This document shows, in pieces, positions 17,173 through 25,293 of a DNA stretch of 42,735 nucleotides (the stretch's first letter is position 1; the number at the start of each line of letters is the position of its first letter). The position numbers and the translations under genes were made by a program. The DNA is taken from assembly GCA_030537815.1 (NCBI GenBank), contig JAUNVF010000020.1, forward strand, positions 1-42,735, in the 5' to 3' direction. The notes beneath the pieces are model-generated. The model did no database searches, had not been told where the DNA came from, and was given only the letters and a program-made list of their open reading frames with translations. The stretch comes from Tissierellia bacterium. GTDB taxonomy: Bacteria > Bacillota > Clostridia > Tissierellales > Peptoniphilaceae.

Positions 17173-18057
17173 TTAAACTCCAGTACAGCCTCCGGCACAT
17201 GTTGCACAGAATTTACTTCCCGTTGGAGTAGCGGCTAGACCGCCCAATGCGGTTTCTCTAAGAGATTCGGGAATTGAATTTCCAACCGAGAACATAGATT
17301 CAACCACTTCGTCAAATGGTATTATCGATCTTACACCGGCCATAGCCATATCAGATGAAATGATTGCATTGGTAACTCCCGATGCATTCCTAAGAGCGCA
17401 AGGGAATTCAACGAGACCGGCAATCGGATCACATACTAAACCCAATATATTAATAATTGCAAAAGATGCGGCATGAAAAGATTCTTCGACAGTCCCACCA
17501 TTTAATTCTACAAGAGCTGCTGCAGCCATTGCACTCGCAGTACCCGTTTCTGCTTGGCAGCCACCTTCAGCTCCTGAAATAGTTGCATTCATCGCTATTA
17601 TTCCTCCGATCGCCGATGCAGTGAGTAGTCCATATACCATATCATCATCGCTTAGATTCAGTTTCGCCTGAGTGCTGACTAAAGCTCCCGGCAAAATGCC
17701 CGAAGCACCTGCAGTTGGAGCTGCGACGATTTTTCCCATGGCTCCATTTACTTCCAAAGTTGAAAAAGCCCTGGCCATAGCTTCCAATATATAATCATCG
17801 GATAGAGCCTTGCCGGTTTTTCTATAATTATTTAGTCTTTTCCCATTGCCACCCGTGATACCGGACATAGTTTGAATCGACTTTTCGATTCCCTTTGTTG
17901 AGGATTCTTTCATAACCATATACACTTCATTAAATCTATCTATAAAATATTCTCTATTTTTTCCGCTTTCTTCAATTTCTTTTCTAAGCGTAGCTTCGCT
18001 TATCAATATATTTTCTCTTTTACAAGCTTCTAGCAAATCTGTAGATTTATTATACAT
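17173..18057 (-). CDS. sdaAA: L-serine ammonia-lyase, iron-sulfur-dependent, alpha subunit
   Basis: The 294-residue catalytic subunit converts L-serine to pyruvate and ammonia with a labile [4Fe-4S] cluster. The glycine- and alanine-rich core has the typical segments GKIVAAPTAGASGILPGAL and GGCQAETGTASAMAAAAL. The later cysteines (C in LVCDPIAG, and CATCAGGC at the C-terminus) fit cluster and tail roles in this family. AAGGAG precedes the ATG. It is the second gene of a two-gene operon, ten bases after sdaAB. It would feed serine carbon into pyruvate. Confidence 0.95.
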   Translation of the reverse strand: MYNKSTDLLEACKRENILISEATLRKEIEESGKNREYFIDRFNEVYMVMKESSTKGIEKSIQTMSGITGGNGKRLNNYRKTGKALSDDYILEAMARAFSTLEVNGAMGKIVAAPTAGASGILPGALVSTQAKLNLSDDDMVYGLLTASAIGGIIAMNATISGAEGGCQAETGTASAMAAAALVELNGGTVEESFHAASFAIINILGLVCDPIAGLVEFPCALRNASGVTNAIISSDMAMAGVRSIIPFDEVVESMFSVGNSIPESLRETALGGLAATPTGSKFCATCAGGCTGV

Positions 18058-18067
18058 ATCATTCTCC

Positions 18068-18733
18068 TTATAGAGGTTTTATGCCTAAGATATGTCTAAT
18101 CTCAGGGATGGCCTTAATTGAATTTATAACATCATCATTGTATGGCTGATCGAGTTCCATGACCATTTGCGCTATTGACTCATCTCTAGTCACTCTAAGA
18201 GAGGCTATAGATATGAAATTCCGGGTCAGGACTGTAGATATTTCGGCGATCATTCCAAATTTATCATTATATTCCGCTACAAGAGTGGGATATTCGCCTG
18301 TAAATTTTACATGAATTCCATTAATATCTATTATTTCAATTTTTCCACCGCCAATTGAAGAACCGGTAATGAAAAAGTCACTTTTAGTTTCTCTATCTGT
18401 AAATACTACCTTTACGGTATTTGGATGAACGAATCCCAAATCTGCTAGGGTAAAATTATAATTGATTCCCATCTCAGTAGCCAAAGCCAGTGAGTTAACC
18501 AATCTCTCGTCATCCGGATCCATGCCCATGACGCCACCGACTAATGCCCTATCGCTACCATGGCCTTGGTATGTAGTTTGAAAGCTACCATGTAATTGGA
18601 ATTCGACATCTGTTATATCGCTATCATATATAATTCTCGCCATTTTGCCGATTCTAGCTGCTCCGGCAGTATGAGAACTCGAAGGTCCAACCATTATGGG
18701 TCCCATTATTTCAAAGATATCATATTTTTTCAT
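18068..18733 (-). CDS. sdaAB: L-serine ammonia-lyase, iron-sulfur-dependent, beta subunit
   Basis: The 221-residue beta subunit pairs with SdaAA. It starts with FEIMGPIMVGPSSSHTAGA, the hallmark segment of the family, and ends with an ACT domain (about 147-221: PTLVAEYNDKFGMIAEISTVL onward) that normally senses or binds serine. The ATG at 18733 follows GGAGG by eight bases. A longer reading from a GTG at 18742 would start inside that ribosome binding site, so I reject it. No convincing promoter could be fixed upstream. Confidence 0.95.
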   Translation of the reverse strand: MKKYDIFEIMGPIMVGPSSSHTAGAARIGKMARIIYDSDITDVEFQLHGSFQTTYQGHGSDRALVGGVMGMDPDDERLVNSLALATEMGINYNFTLADLGFVHPNTVKVVFTDRETKSDFFITGSSIGGGKIEIIDINGIHVKFTGEYPTLVAEYNDKFGMIAEISTVLTRNFISIASLRVTRDESIAQMVMELDQPYNDDVINSIKAIPEIRHILGIKPL

Positions 18734-18801
18734 CAAAAGCACCTCCGTAATTATTTTAACATAAGATATCGCCAGTTACCAGAAAAGCAGCAAAACAAAA
18801 A

Positions 18802-18820
18802 CCCGCTCATAATGAGCGGG
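18802..18820 (-). terminator. terminator of pspC
   Basis: CCCGCTCA, a TAA loop and TGAGCGGG form an 8-bp GC-rich stem. On the minus strand it follows the pspC stop by about ten bases and is followed by five T residues. Confidence 0.87.
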
Positions 18821-18830
18821 CAATTTTAAA

Positions 18831-19064
18831 CTAGATTTCATCATCATACCAAGTATTGCTTCTTTGTTTATAATTTGAATTTACATCTGTATCAATTGGT
18901 ATAAATAGAGCTGAAACAAAGTAAACTAACAAGCCAAATCCAGTAAATCCGAATAATAGCCATATAATTCTTATTATATTTGGATCTATATTCAGGTATT
19001 CTCCTAATCCACCGCATAGGCCCATTAAAACTTTATTTCTAGACGATCTTTTTAATTTTTTCAT
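18831..19064 (-). CDS. PspC domain protein, small membrane protein
   Basis: This 77-residue protein consists of one PspC domain: the basic start KKLKRSSRNKVLMGLCGGLGEYLNID and then a hydrophobic helix (about 33-56). A short polar tail closes it. In other bacteria PspC domains take part in membrane-stress responses, either as sensors or as anti-sigma-like partners. AGGAGA precedes the ATG. It is monocistronic with a leader of about 110 bases and a sigma-B-like promoter candidate, which would suit a stress role. Confidence 0.88.
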   Translation of the reverse strand: MKKLKRSSRNKVLMGLCGGLGEYLNIDPNIIRIIWLLFGFTGFGLLVYFVSALFIPIDTDVNSNYKQRSNTWYDDEI

Positions 19065-19182
19065 ATTTTCTCCTTTACAATAAGCTGAATAGATTATGTA
19101 TTTTATCTAGGTCTGAGTCAGATAATTTAATTGTATTTTCTTATACTCAAGCATTAAATAACTCGATTTCTATATTTTTATT

Positions 19183-19207
19183 ATACCTCATTAAAGCTTA
19201 TATAAAC
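19183..19207 (-). promoter_or_regulatory. candidate sigma-B-like promoter of pspC
   Basis: On the minus strand GTTTAT (19207-19202), 13 bases and AGGTAT (19188-19183) match the sigma-B pattern at 10 of 12 positions. The same -10 area also contains TATAAT, so a sigma-A promoter with a weak -35 box is an equal alternative. Confidence 0.35.
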
Positions 19208-19282
19208 TTACAATCTTGTAATAAAGAGATTTATTATTTTAAATTCGCTCTAAATATGTTAATATGTAAATGAGGTGAAAAA

Positions 19283-19786
19283 ATGGAAAAGTTTTTTAAA
19301 ACGCTTGAGGGAGTATTCACTATAAAAGTCTTTGGAGACTTTCAACTATACGAACTCGTATCGACAATTTTTAAATATATTTTTGTATTTATAATTTTTT
19401 ATTTCATCTACAATATAATAAAAATGATATATTTAGATATTTCCGGTGGAGAGACGATGGGCAAGGAATCGGATACATATCTAAAGCTGATTAATAGAAA
19501 GGAACAGCTACCATTTAAAGTAATGGAACATTATTATCTATCAAATAGCGTGCTTATAGGCAGGGAAGATTCAAATGATATAGTCATAAAGGATAGATTT
19601 ATATCGAAGGTCCACGCTCAAATCATAAAAGATGAGGGGATCTACTTTATAGAGGATCTTGGATCTGCAAATGGCACATTTTTAAATGGACAAGAAATTT
19701 CTGATGCAATAGAACTAAAAGACAAAGACATCATCGATATAGGTCAGGTGGAATTTTTATTTGTAGACGGTGGTATATATGACTAG
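19283..19786 (+). CDS. membrane-anchored FHA domain protein
   Basis: This 167-residue protein has one N-terminal membrane helix (about 30-50, rich in F and I) and a C-terminal forkhead-associated domain (about 83-160). The FHA signature IGREDSNDIVI, then SKVHAQI and GSANGTFLNG, is intact, including the R, S and N residues that bind phosphothreonine. It should therefore bind Ser/Thr-phosphorylated partners at the membrane. The next two genes encode an FtsW/RodA glycosyltransferase and a transpeptidase. A phosphorylation signal may thus be brought to the wall-synthesis machine, as in actinobacterial fha-rodA-pbpA clusters. GAGGTG precedes the ATG. Confidence 0.9.
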   Translation: MEKFFKTLEGVFTIKVFGDFQLYELVSTIFKYIFVFIIFYFIYNIIKMIYLDISGGETMGKESDTYLKLINRKEQLPFKVMEHYYLSNSVLIGREDSNDIVIKDRFISKVHAQIIKDEGIYFIEDLGSANGTFLNGQEISDAIELKDKDIIDIGQVEFLFVDGGIYD

Positions 19787-21101
19787 GTCTAGAAATTCCA
19801 AATCATTAGTCAATTTAAGCAATAAGAGCAGAAGAACTATGACCAATACTAGGGACTTGAGAAAATTGATATTATTATTTCAAGTTTTGGCTCTTATAAC
19901 AGTATTGTTTTTACATGATGAAGTTCCCTACAAACATAGGATTATTTTTGCAGGATTTTTGATAATAGGCGTATATGCTGCAAATTATTTTGCGCCGAGG
20001 ATTACTAAGGGCGATAATTATATTTTGCTGATAGCCCTCATGCTTTTTTCTATCGGATCTATAATGATTTACCGCTTGGAACCATCTCTAGCAATCAGAC
20101 AGGTCATTTGGTTGGGAGTAGGGATAATAGCCTATTTTGCAACTTATATGATCCTTAAATATATAAAGGGTTGGGAGAAGAGAGGATTATTGTATTTCTT
20201 TTTAATTTTGGCATTATTTATCATCACTCTGCTATTTGGATCAGTTAGAGGTGGAGCTCAAAACTGGATCGTCATTGGTGGCGAGAGTGGATTTATGATT
20301 CAGCCTGTTGAATTTATAAAGATAATACTCGTCTTTTTAGTAGCTTATAATTATTCTCATTATGAGAAGATGAAAGAAATCAGCATTGCCGGTCATAAGG
20401 TTGGAAATTATCTATTGATGGCTGCCGTTTATCTATTTATTGGAATGCTTTTTTTACAAGCTGAATTGGGTACGGCATTGATATTTTACGCCCTGCTATT
20501 TTTGACTCAATTCATTTACGAGGAAAATAAAAAGCAGATTTTAATCAATCTTGGACTCGCAATAGTCGGTTCGGTAATCGCCTATATGCTATTTGACCAT
20601 ATTAAGATAAGGGTTCACACTTGGCTAGATCCTTGGAAAGATATCGACAACACCGGATATCAGATTACTCAATCTCTATTTGCGATAGGCAGCGGAGGTT
20701 TTTTCGGATCCGGTATAGGAATGGGTAAGCCTGAATTGATACCGAGAGCTTATACAGATTTTATATTTTCGGCTATTTGTGAAGAGATGGGAATTTTTGC
20801 AGGTATAGGCGTTATCATGTTATTTTTGCTATTGGTTTACCGAGGATTTAAAATTGCTTTGTCACAGGAGAATAAATTTTATTCAATCGTGGCATTGGGA
20901 ATATCGATAAATTTTGCTATTCAGGCATTCATTATATTTGGAGGAGTCTTGAAATTGATACCCTTAACTGGCATTACAGTGCCTTTTGTTACTTATGGAG
21001 GAAGCTCGATACTTGCTAGTTTCATAGCTTTGGGAATACTCCAGTATACATCGGGACAGATTCCAAAAATGGAGGTAGATGAAAATGCAAAAAACGAATA
21101 A
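19779..21101 (+). CDS. FtsW/RodA/SpoVE family peptidoglycan polymerase
   Basis: This SEDS-family protein of 440 residues has about ten membrane helices. It polymerises lipid II into glycan strands together with a class B PBP. Recognisable segments include FMIQPVEFIKI and ELGTALIF. GSGIGMGKPELIPRAYTDFIFSAICEEMG and the C-terminal PLTGITVPFVTYGGSS are the most conserved parts. I start at the ATG at 19779, which overlaps the FHA stop by eight bases; a GTG three codons earlier is possible. The partner transpeptidase follows directly. Whether it serves division or elongation cannot be decided here. Confidence 0.92.
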   Translation: MTRSRNSKSLVNLSNKSRRTMTNTRDLRKLILLFQVLALITVLFLHDEVPYKHRIIFAGFLIIGVYAANYFAPRITKGDNYILLIALMLFSIGSIMIYRLEPSLAIRQVIWLGVGIIAYFATYMILKYIKGWEKRGLLYFFLILALFIITLLFGSVRGGAQNWIVIGGESGFMIQPVEFIKIILVFLVAYNYSHYEKMKEISIAGHKVGNYLLMAAVYLFIGMLFLQAELGTALIFYALLFLTQFIYEENKKQILINLGLAIVGSVIAYMLFDHIKIRVHTWLDPWKDIDNTGYQITQSLFAIGSGGFFGSGIGMGKPELIPRAYTDFIFSAICEEMGIFAGIGVIMLFLLLVYRGFKIALSQENKFYSIVALGISINFAIQAFIIFGGVLKLIPLTGITVPFVTYGGSSILASFIALGILQYTSGQIPKMEVDENAKNE

Positions 21102-22488
21102 GAGAATCATAATAGTTCTATATGCATTGGTAATCGTATTTATATTTCTAGTATTATACCTCGCTTATTTTCAAATAGTAAAAGCCGATAAAATAGTAAA
21201 TAATGAATACAATTCACGATTATGGGTCGATGAAACAAAATATATAAGAGGAGAAATAACTGATAGAAATGGCACGGTAATCGCTCAGACAATAGATGGT
21301 GCAGATGGTGAAAAGATTAGAAACTATCCATTTGGAAGTCTATACTGCCATGTTCTTGGATATGCTTCAACCGACTACGGAAAGACGGGTTTGGAGCAAA
21401 GTTATAATAAAGAGCTTTTAAATATAACTAAGAACACTCCGATAGATGAGATTAAAAATCTGGTTATAGAGAATACAAAGGGAAATGATATTAGAACTAC
21501 CCTAGACACTGAACTGCAAAGTTATGCATCAGAATTAATGGAAGGACATAAGGGTTCTGTAATTCTCATGAATCCAAAGACTGGTGAAGTATATGCGATG
21601 GTATCAAAGCCGGGTTTTGATCCCAATAATATATCTGGAGATTGGGACAATCTTATCAATGATAATAGATCGCCTCTATTGAACCGATCTACCCAGGGGC
21701 TATACACTCCGGGCTCAGTTATAAAAGTTATCACTGCGACAGCAATACTAGAGTCTGCGGACAGAGTGGATATGAATTATCATGATGAAGGCAGCACTGT
21801 GGTAGACGGATATACAATAAATAATTTTGAGCATATAGCTCATGGAGATATAAATCTTCAGTGGGCCTTAGTTCATAGTTCAAATGCTTATTTTGTCGAT
21901 AAAGCCCTTGAAGTAGGCCCGGCTAAAATGACTGAAGTTTTTAATAGATTTATGTTTAATCGAGAGATACCTTTTGATTTAAATACAGAAATCTCGATGT
22001 CGCCATTTAAAGAGGACATGACGACTTCTGATTTGGCCGCAGCTGCATATGGACAGGGTAAGACCTTGGTGACACCTTTAAATATGGCATTGTCGATATC
22101 GGCAATAGCTAATGAAGGGAAGATGGTCAAGCCTATTCTCGTTAGTCGGATTATTAAGTCGGACGGTGAATTGGTGAGAAATATTAATACTGAAAGCCTA
22201 TCACAAGCTACATCTGCTGAAGTAGCAAATGATTTAAAAGAATATTTAAAAACGGTCGTCGAGAATTATAGTACGGCTCAAATCCCGGGCCTATCATCCG
22301 GAGGGAAAACCGGAACTGCAGAGACTGGTTCAGGACTGACACATGCATGGTATGTGGGATTTGCTCCGTATGAAGATCCTAAATTTGCCGTTGCCGTCGT
22401 ATTGGAAGAAGATGGCACACTTGGAGGAACCACGGCCGCACCAATCGGTGCGAGATTGATGGAAAGGGCAAATGAGTTGATAGAATAA
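21085..22488 (+). CDS. class B penicillin-binding protein, peptidoglycan transpeptidase
   Basis: This 467-residue protein has one N-terminal membrane anchor (about 7-30). A short linker domain and a transpeptidase domain follow. The three catalytic motifs are in place: SVIK with S211, SSN at 265-267 and KTG at 408-410. It crosslinks peptidoglycan on the outer face of the membrane and is the beta-lactam target. It is shorter than FtsI or Pbp2b, matching the PbpA-type proteins that pair with RodA-like polymerases. The ATG at 21085 sits nine bases after GGAGG; the ATG at 21079 is too close to it. The gene overlaps the FtsW/RodA gene. Confidence 0.93.
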   Translation: MQKTNKRIIIVLYALVIVFIFLVLYLAYFQIVKADKIVNNEYNSRLWVDETKYIRGEITDRNGTVIAQTIDGADGEKIRNYPFGSLYCHVLGYASTDYGKTGLEQSYNKELLNITKNTPIDEIKNLVIENTKGNDIRTTLDTELQSYASELMEGHKGSVILMNPKTGEVYAMVSKPGFDPNNISGDWDNLINDNRSPLLNRSTQGLYTPGSVIKVITATAILESADRVDMNYHDEGSTVVDGYTINNFEHIAHGDINLQWALVHSSNAYFVDKALEVGPAKMTEVFNRFMFNREIPFDLNTEISMSPFKEDMTTSDLAAAAYGQGKTLVTPLNMALSISAIANEGKMVKPILVSRIIKSDGELVRNINTESLSQATSAEVANDLKEYLKTVVENYSTAQIPGLSSGGKTGTAETGSGLTHAWYVGFAPYEDPKFAVAVVLEEDGTLGGTTAAPIGARLMERANELIE

Positions 22489-22490
22489 AA

Positions 22491-22515
22491 CGCTAAGGCT
22501 AAGCCTTAGCGTTTT
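22491..22515. terminator. bidirectional terminator between PBP gene and nadK
   Basis: CGCTAAGGC, loop TAA and GCCTTAGCG form a 9-bp perfect stem flanked by AAAA and TTTT. It is shared by two convergent genes. Confidence 0.93.
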
Positions 22516-22523
22516 CAACTGAA

Positions 22524-23327
22524 TTAAAGGAATTTGTCCTTTATATTTATCCAATACCAATTAGGATTGAAAACTAATTTATTGATAGACTTTAAACCGA
22601 AATTAAATTCTATATGATCGGTATCTTCAAGAGGGATTAAAACCCCGTCATTTATTATCTCCAGATTATTGAGTTCACCTTTTATTGGGACGATTTTTAG
22701 AACTGAATTATCCGGCATCACTATGGAATTAGTAAGCGATCTATAAGCCTTTGAATTTATGGGAGCAATGGGAGATAATTGATAGCCTTTCAGTTCTTGA
22801 TAGAGAACTGAACCTCCAACTGAAAAATTATATGCCGTACTTCCCGAAGGAGTCGAAACTATCAAGCCGTCACCGGCAAAACGCTCGAGATGATATTCGT
22901 CTATATAGACATTTAAATGGCAAATTCTGCTATTGTCACTTTTGATTGCAAATTCATTTAAGGCGAAGAGTTCTTTAAACTTGCCTGACTTAAAGAGTTT
23001 TGCAGAAATAAGTGAAAGCTTAGTTAATTTATATTTTTTATTAATGAAATTATCGATGAAAGAATCTATCTGAGATATCAATATTTCCTGATAAAATCCA
23101 AGATGGCCTGTATTTATACCTACAAATGGTATTTGCGAAAAATTAGAATCGTGTACAGCTCTTAAAAAAGAGCCATCGCCTCCAATGCATATATTTAAAG
23201 ATGCGCTATCTGAAGGATCATCTGTAATATAGAAATCTCTGTCTTTTAATCTCTGTACCAATGTATTTTTGATTTTCATGGATTTTTCATCGCTGTTAAA
23301 ATAAATATTTATAAGATTATCGCTCAT
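22524..23327 (-). CDS. nadK: NAD kinase
   Basis: NadK phosphorylates NAD+ to NADP+, supplying the NADPH pool. The 267 residues have the catalytic GGDGS motif (49-53), INTGHLGF and TPSGSTAYNFSVGG, all diagnostic for the family. The length is normal for the short Firmicutes type. AGAGGTG precedes the ATG at 23327. It is divergent from the pseudouridine synthase gene, with only about 60 bases between them. Confidence 0.95.
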   Translation of the reverse strand: MSDNLINIYFNSDEKSMKIKNTLVQRLKDRDFYITDDPSDSASLNICIGGDGSFLRAVHDSNFSQIPFVGINTGHLGFYQEILISQIDSFIDNFINKKYKLTKLSLISAKLFKSGKFKELFALNEFAIKSDNSRICHLNVYIDEYHLERFAGDGLIVSTPSGSTAYNFSVGGSVLYQELKGYQLSPIAPINSKAYRSLTNSIVMPDNSVLKIVPIKGELNNLEIINDGVLIPLEDTDHIEFNFGLKSINKLVFNPNWYWINIKDKFL

Positions 23328-23352
23328 ATAGCACCTCTATGCCTTTTTGTAC

Positions 23353-23380
23353 ATTATAGCATTAATAAAATACTTTTAAA
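23353..23380 (-). promoter_or_regulatory. extended -10 promoter of nadK
   Basis: On the minus strand TTTAAA (23380-23375), 16 bases and TGCTATAAT with TATAAT at 23358-23353 form an extended -10 promoter. The -35 box touches the ribosome binding site of the divergent pseudouridine synthase gene. Confidence 0.6.
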
Positions 23381-23391
23381 AGGGAGATCAT

Positions 23392-24255
23392 ATGATAGAT
23401 GACAATTTAAAATTCTTTGACGATAAGAATATAAGTGCGAAGAAGATATTGAGAAAAAATTATTTTTCTGAAAAGATGATGGGGCAATTATTCAAAAATG
23501 ATTCTGTTGTCTCAAATGGGAAAATAGTAAAGCCAAATTCAAAAATAAAACCTAATGACGGAATTGAAATAATTATAAGAGATGAGATAAGCAATTATGA
23601 ATCCATTGACTTGGGATTAAAAGTGGATTATGAAGATCAGGATATTATCGTTGTGACAAAACCTGCTGGAATTTGCATGCATTCATATAATCATGAAATA
23701 AATTTAAATAATGGCATATCATATCTATTCGACCAAAGAGAATTAAAACGAAAAATTAGATTTATAAATAGACTAGATATGAATACATCCGGACTTGTCA
23801 TGGTAGCAAAGAATCCTTTTGTTCAGAATTTTTTGAATCGAGAAGAAATAAAAAAATCATTTTGTAGGTCATATATTGCCATAGTCGAGGGAAAATTTAA
23901 TGAGAAAAAGGGAATTTTAAGATATGCTTTAGCTAAGGGCAAGGATGAGATCAAATATGAAATAAAAGATAGCGGAGTAAATTGTGAGATGGAATACGAA
24001 GTCATGAAAGAATACGAATCTCATTCGATGCTTGAAGTAAATTTGATTACTGGTCGCACTCATCAGATTCGGGCAATTTTGTCGGGAATAGGTCATCCTC
24101 TTATAGGAGATGAATTATATGGCGGTTCAATGGAAAAGATTCAGAGGCAATGTCTACATGCTTATGAATTATCATTTATGAGCATGAGGGATATGAGTAT
24201 AAGGGATGTCATCTCTGAGATTCCGGCTGAAATACAACAACTAAAAGGTCTATGA
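23392..24255 (+). CDS. RluA family pseudouridine synthase
   Basis: This 287-residue protein has an N-terminal S4-like RNA-binding segment (about 10-62) and a pseudouridine synthase domain. The catalytic aspartate is D129 in NRLDMNTSGL, and the late motif GRTHQIRAIL with GHPLIGDELYG is intact. It isomerises specific uridines, most often in rRNA. The exact site cannot be told from sequence, and RluC, RluD and YlyB types are all possible. GGGAG precedes the ATG. The structured RNA gene starts directly downstream with no terminator between. Confidence 0.93.
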   Translation: MIDDNLKFFDDKNISAKKILRKNYFSEKMMGQLFKNDSVVSNGKIVKPNSKIKPNDGIEIIIRDEISNYESIDLGLKVDYEDQDIIVVTKPAGICMHSYNHEINLNNGISYLFDQRELKRKIRFINRLDMNTSGLVMVAKNPFVQNFLNREEIKKSFCRSYIAIVEGKFNEKKGILRYALAKGKDEIKYEIKDSGVNCEMEYEVMKEYESHSMLEVNLITGRTHQIRAILSGIGHPLIGDELYGGSMEKIQRQCLHAYELSFMSMRDMSIRDVISEIPAEIQQLKGL

Positions 24256-24256
24256 C

Positions 24257-24285
24257 TTGAAATATTGTCGGCTATATAGTATAAT
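24257..24285 (+). promoter_or_regulatory. sigma-A promoter of the structured RNA
   Basis: TTGAAA (24257-24262) and a perfect TATAAT (24280-24285) are separated by exactly 17 bases. The expected start is near 24292, where the outer stem of the RNA begins. Confidence 0.85.
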
Positions 24286-24291
24286 ATAGAT

Positions 24292-24504
24292 GTTCTCAGA
24301 AGATTGTTAACCTGAATATATTAAACCTACGCTAATTATAAGGGACAGTGAAAGTTCGAGATTGGATGGCAAGCCTTCAACGAAAGGAAGTCAGTAAATG
24401 ATCGACAGCTAACCCACCTTCACATACAGAAGGTCTTTAATTTAGTAGGGTTAGCAATCACTGAGAATGAGACTATTTTAAGATTTTCTTAGATAGTCTT
24501 TTTT
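24292..24504 (+). ncRNA. structured non-coding RNA, raiA-motif-like candidate
   Basis: A roughly 210-nt RNA gene is bounded by its own promoter and terminator and has no reading frame of note. The ends pair: TTCTCAG (from 24293) with CTGAGAA, and GATT with AATC. Inside, GCTAACCC (24408-24415) pairs with GGGTTAGC, enclosing a CCTTC/GAAGG hairpin. A second hairpin CCTT/AAGG lies in the 5' half, next to a possible TTCGA/TCGA contact. This branched shape differs from the long rod of 6S RNA. The size, the closing stem and phrases such as GGATGGCAAGCCTTCAAC recall the raiA motif of clostridia, but from memory only. The class assignment is uncertain; the RNA gene itself is well supported. Confidence 0.72.
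24471..24504 (+). terminator. terminator of the structured RNA
   Basis: GACTAT and TAAGA pair with TCTTA and ATAGTC around a TTT loop with a small internal bulge, followed by six T residues. Confidence 0.88.
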
Positions 24505-24543
24505 AATTTAATTAATGAAATATATCGTTAATTTGGATAAATA

Positions 24544-24568
24544 GTTTAAATGGCCTGTTATCGGGTAT
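24544..24568 (+). promoter_or_regulatory. sigma-B consensus promoter of ytxH-ytxG
   Basis: GTTTAA (24544-24549), 13 bases and GGGTAT (24563-24568) match the B. subtilis sigma-B consensus at all 12 positions. Transcription would start near 24575, before the ribosome binding site at 24594. In B. subtilis ytxGHJ is a known sigma-B operon. Confidence 0.65.
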
Positions 24569-24606
24569 ATAAATTACAGAAAAAAATTAAACAGGGAGTG
24601 ATAAAT

Positions 24607-25269
24607 GTGAACCTTAGAGACATAATTGAAGCAAAGAGAAGAGAGAGAGAAAGAGCATTTAGAAGATCAGAAATGAGGAAACTTAAAAGAGTCGCTGTCG
24701 GAACTATGATTGGAGCTGCAGCTGGAATCTTGTTTGCACCAAAAGCGGGCAAAGAGACTAGAGAAGATCTTAAAAAACTTGCTGAGGGCGGAGTTGAGAA
24801 TGCTCAGAATGTCTTGACAGATACTATTGATACTATAAAAGAAAAGTCAATTGAAGCTGGAGATCAAATAAAAGAAAAATCTAAAGATTTAACAGAAACT
24901 GTCAAAGACAAATACCATGAATTTGCAGATAGGAATATGATTGATATTTCAGACACAAAAGAAGATGCAAAAGATCTTGTTGAAGATGTGAAAAAAGACG
25001 CTAAAAAACTTGCTGGCAGCCTAAAGAGCGATGCTAAAGAAAGCGCCGAAAATGTGAAAGACACTGCTGAAGATGTAAAAGACGAAGCTGAAGCGAAAGC
25101 GAAAGAAGTCAAGAATAAAGCGGAAGACAAAGCTGAAGATGTAAAAAAAGATATTTCCAAAGGTGCAGAAAAAGCTAAGTCGGAAGCTGCAGACAAAGTA
25201 GAAAAAGCAGCAGATAAAGTTAGCGATAAGGCAGATAAGGTTAGCAATAAAGCAAATAGATTCAAATAA
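24607..25269 (+). CDS. ytxH: YtxH-like general stress protein
   Basis: This 220-residue protein has a short basic N-terminus and one hydrophobic, glycine-rich segment (about 29-44, VGTMIGAAAGILFAP). After the diagnostic APKAGKETREDL comes a long tail of about 160 residues rich in A, K, D and E. The tail carries loose 11-residue-like repeats predicted to be helical, similar to LEA or YtxH stress proteins. The start is GTG at 24607, eight bases after GGGAG. A longer ATG reading from 24550 would begin inside the sigma-B-like promoter, so I reject it. Function is unknown beyond a link to stress at the membrane. The tail is much longer than in many YtxH proteins. Confidence 0.85.
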   Translation: MNLRDIIEAKRRERERAFRRSEMRKLKRVAVGTMIGAAAGILFAPKAGKETREDLKKLAEGGVENAQNVLTDTIDTIKEKSIEAGDQIKEKSKDLTETVKDKYHEFADRNMIDISDTKEDAKDLVEDVKKDAKKLAGSLKSDAKESAENVKDTAEDVKDEAEAKAKEVKNKAEDKAEDVKKDISKGAEKAKSEAADKVEKAADKVSDKADKVSNKANRFK

Positions 25270-25293
25270 TATCCAAGAATAAGGAGTGATAAA

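Noticed and set aside
24292-24504. 6S RNA as the identity of the structured RNA
   Set aside because: The size and closing stem would fit, but the inner part is branched with several stable hairpins and not a single rod with a central bubble. It cannot be fully excluded without a covariance model.
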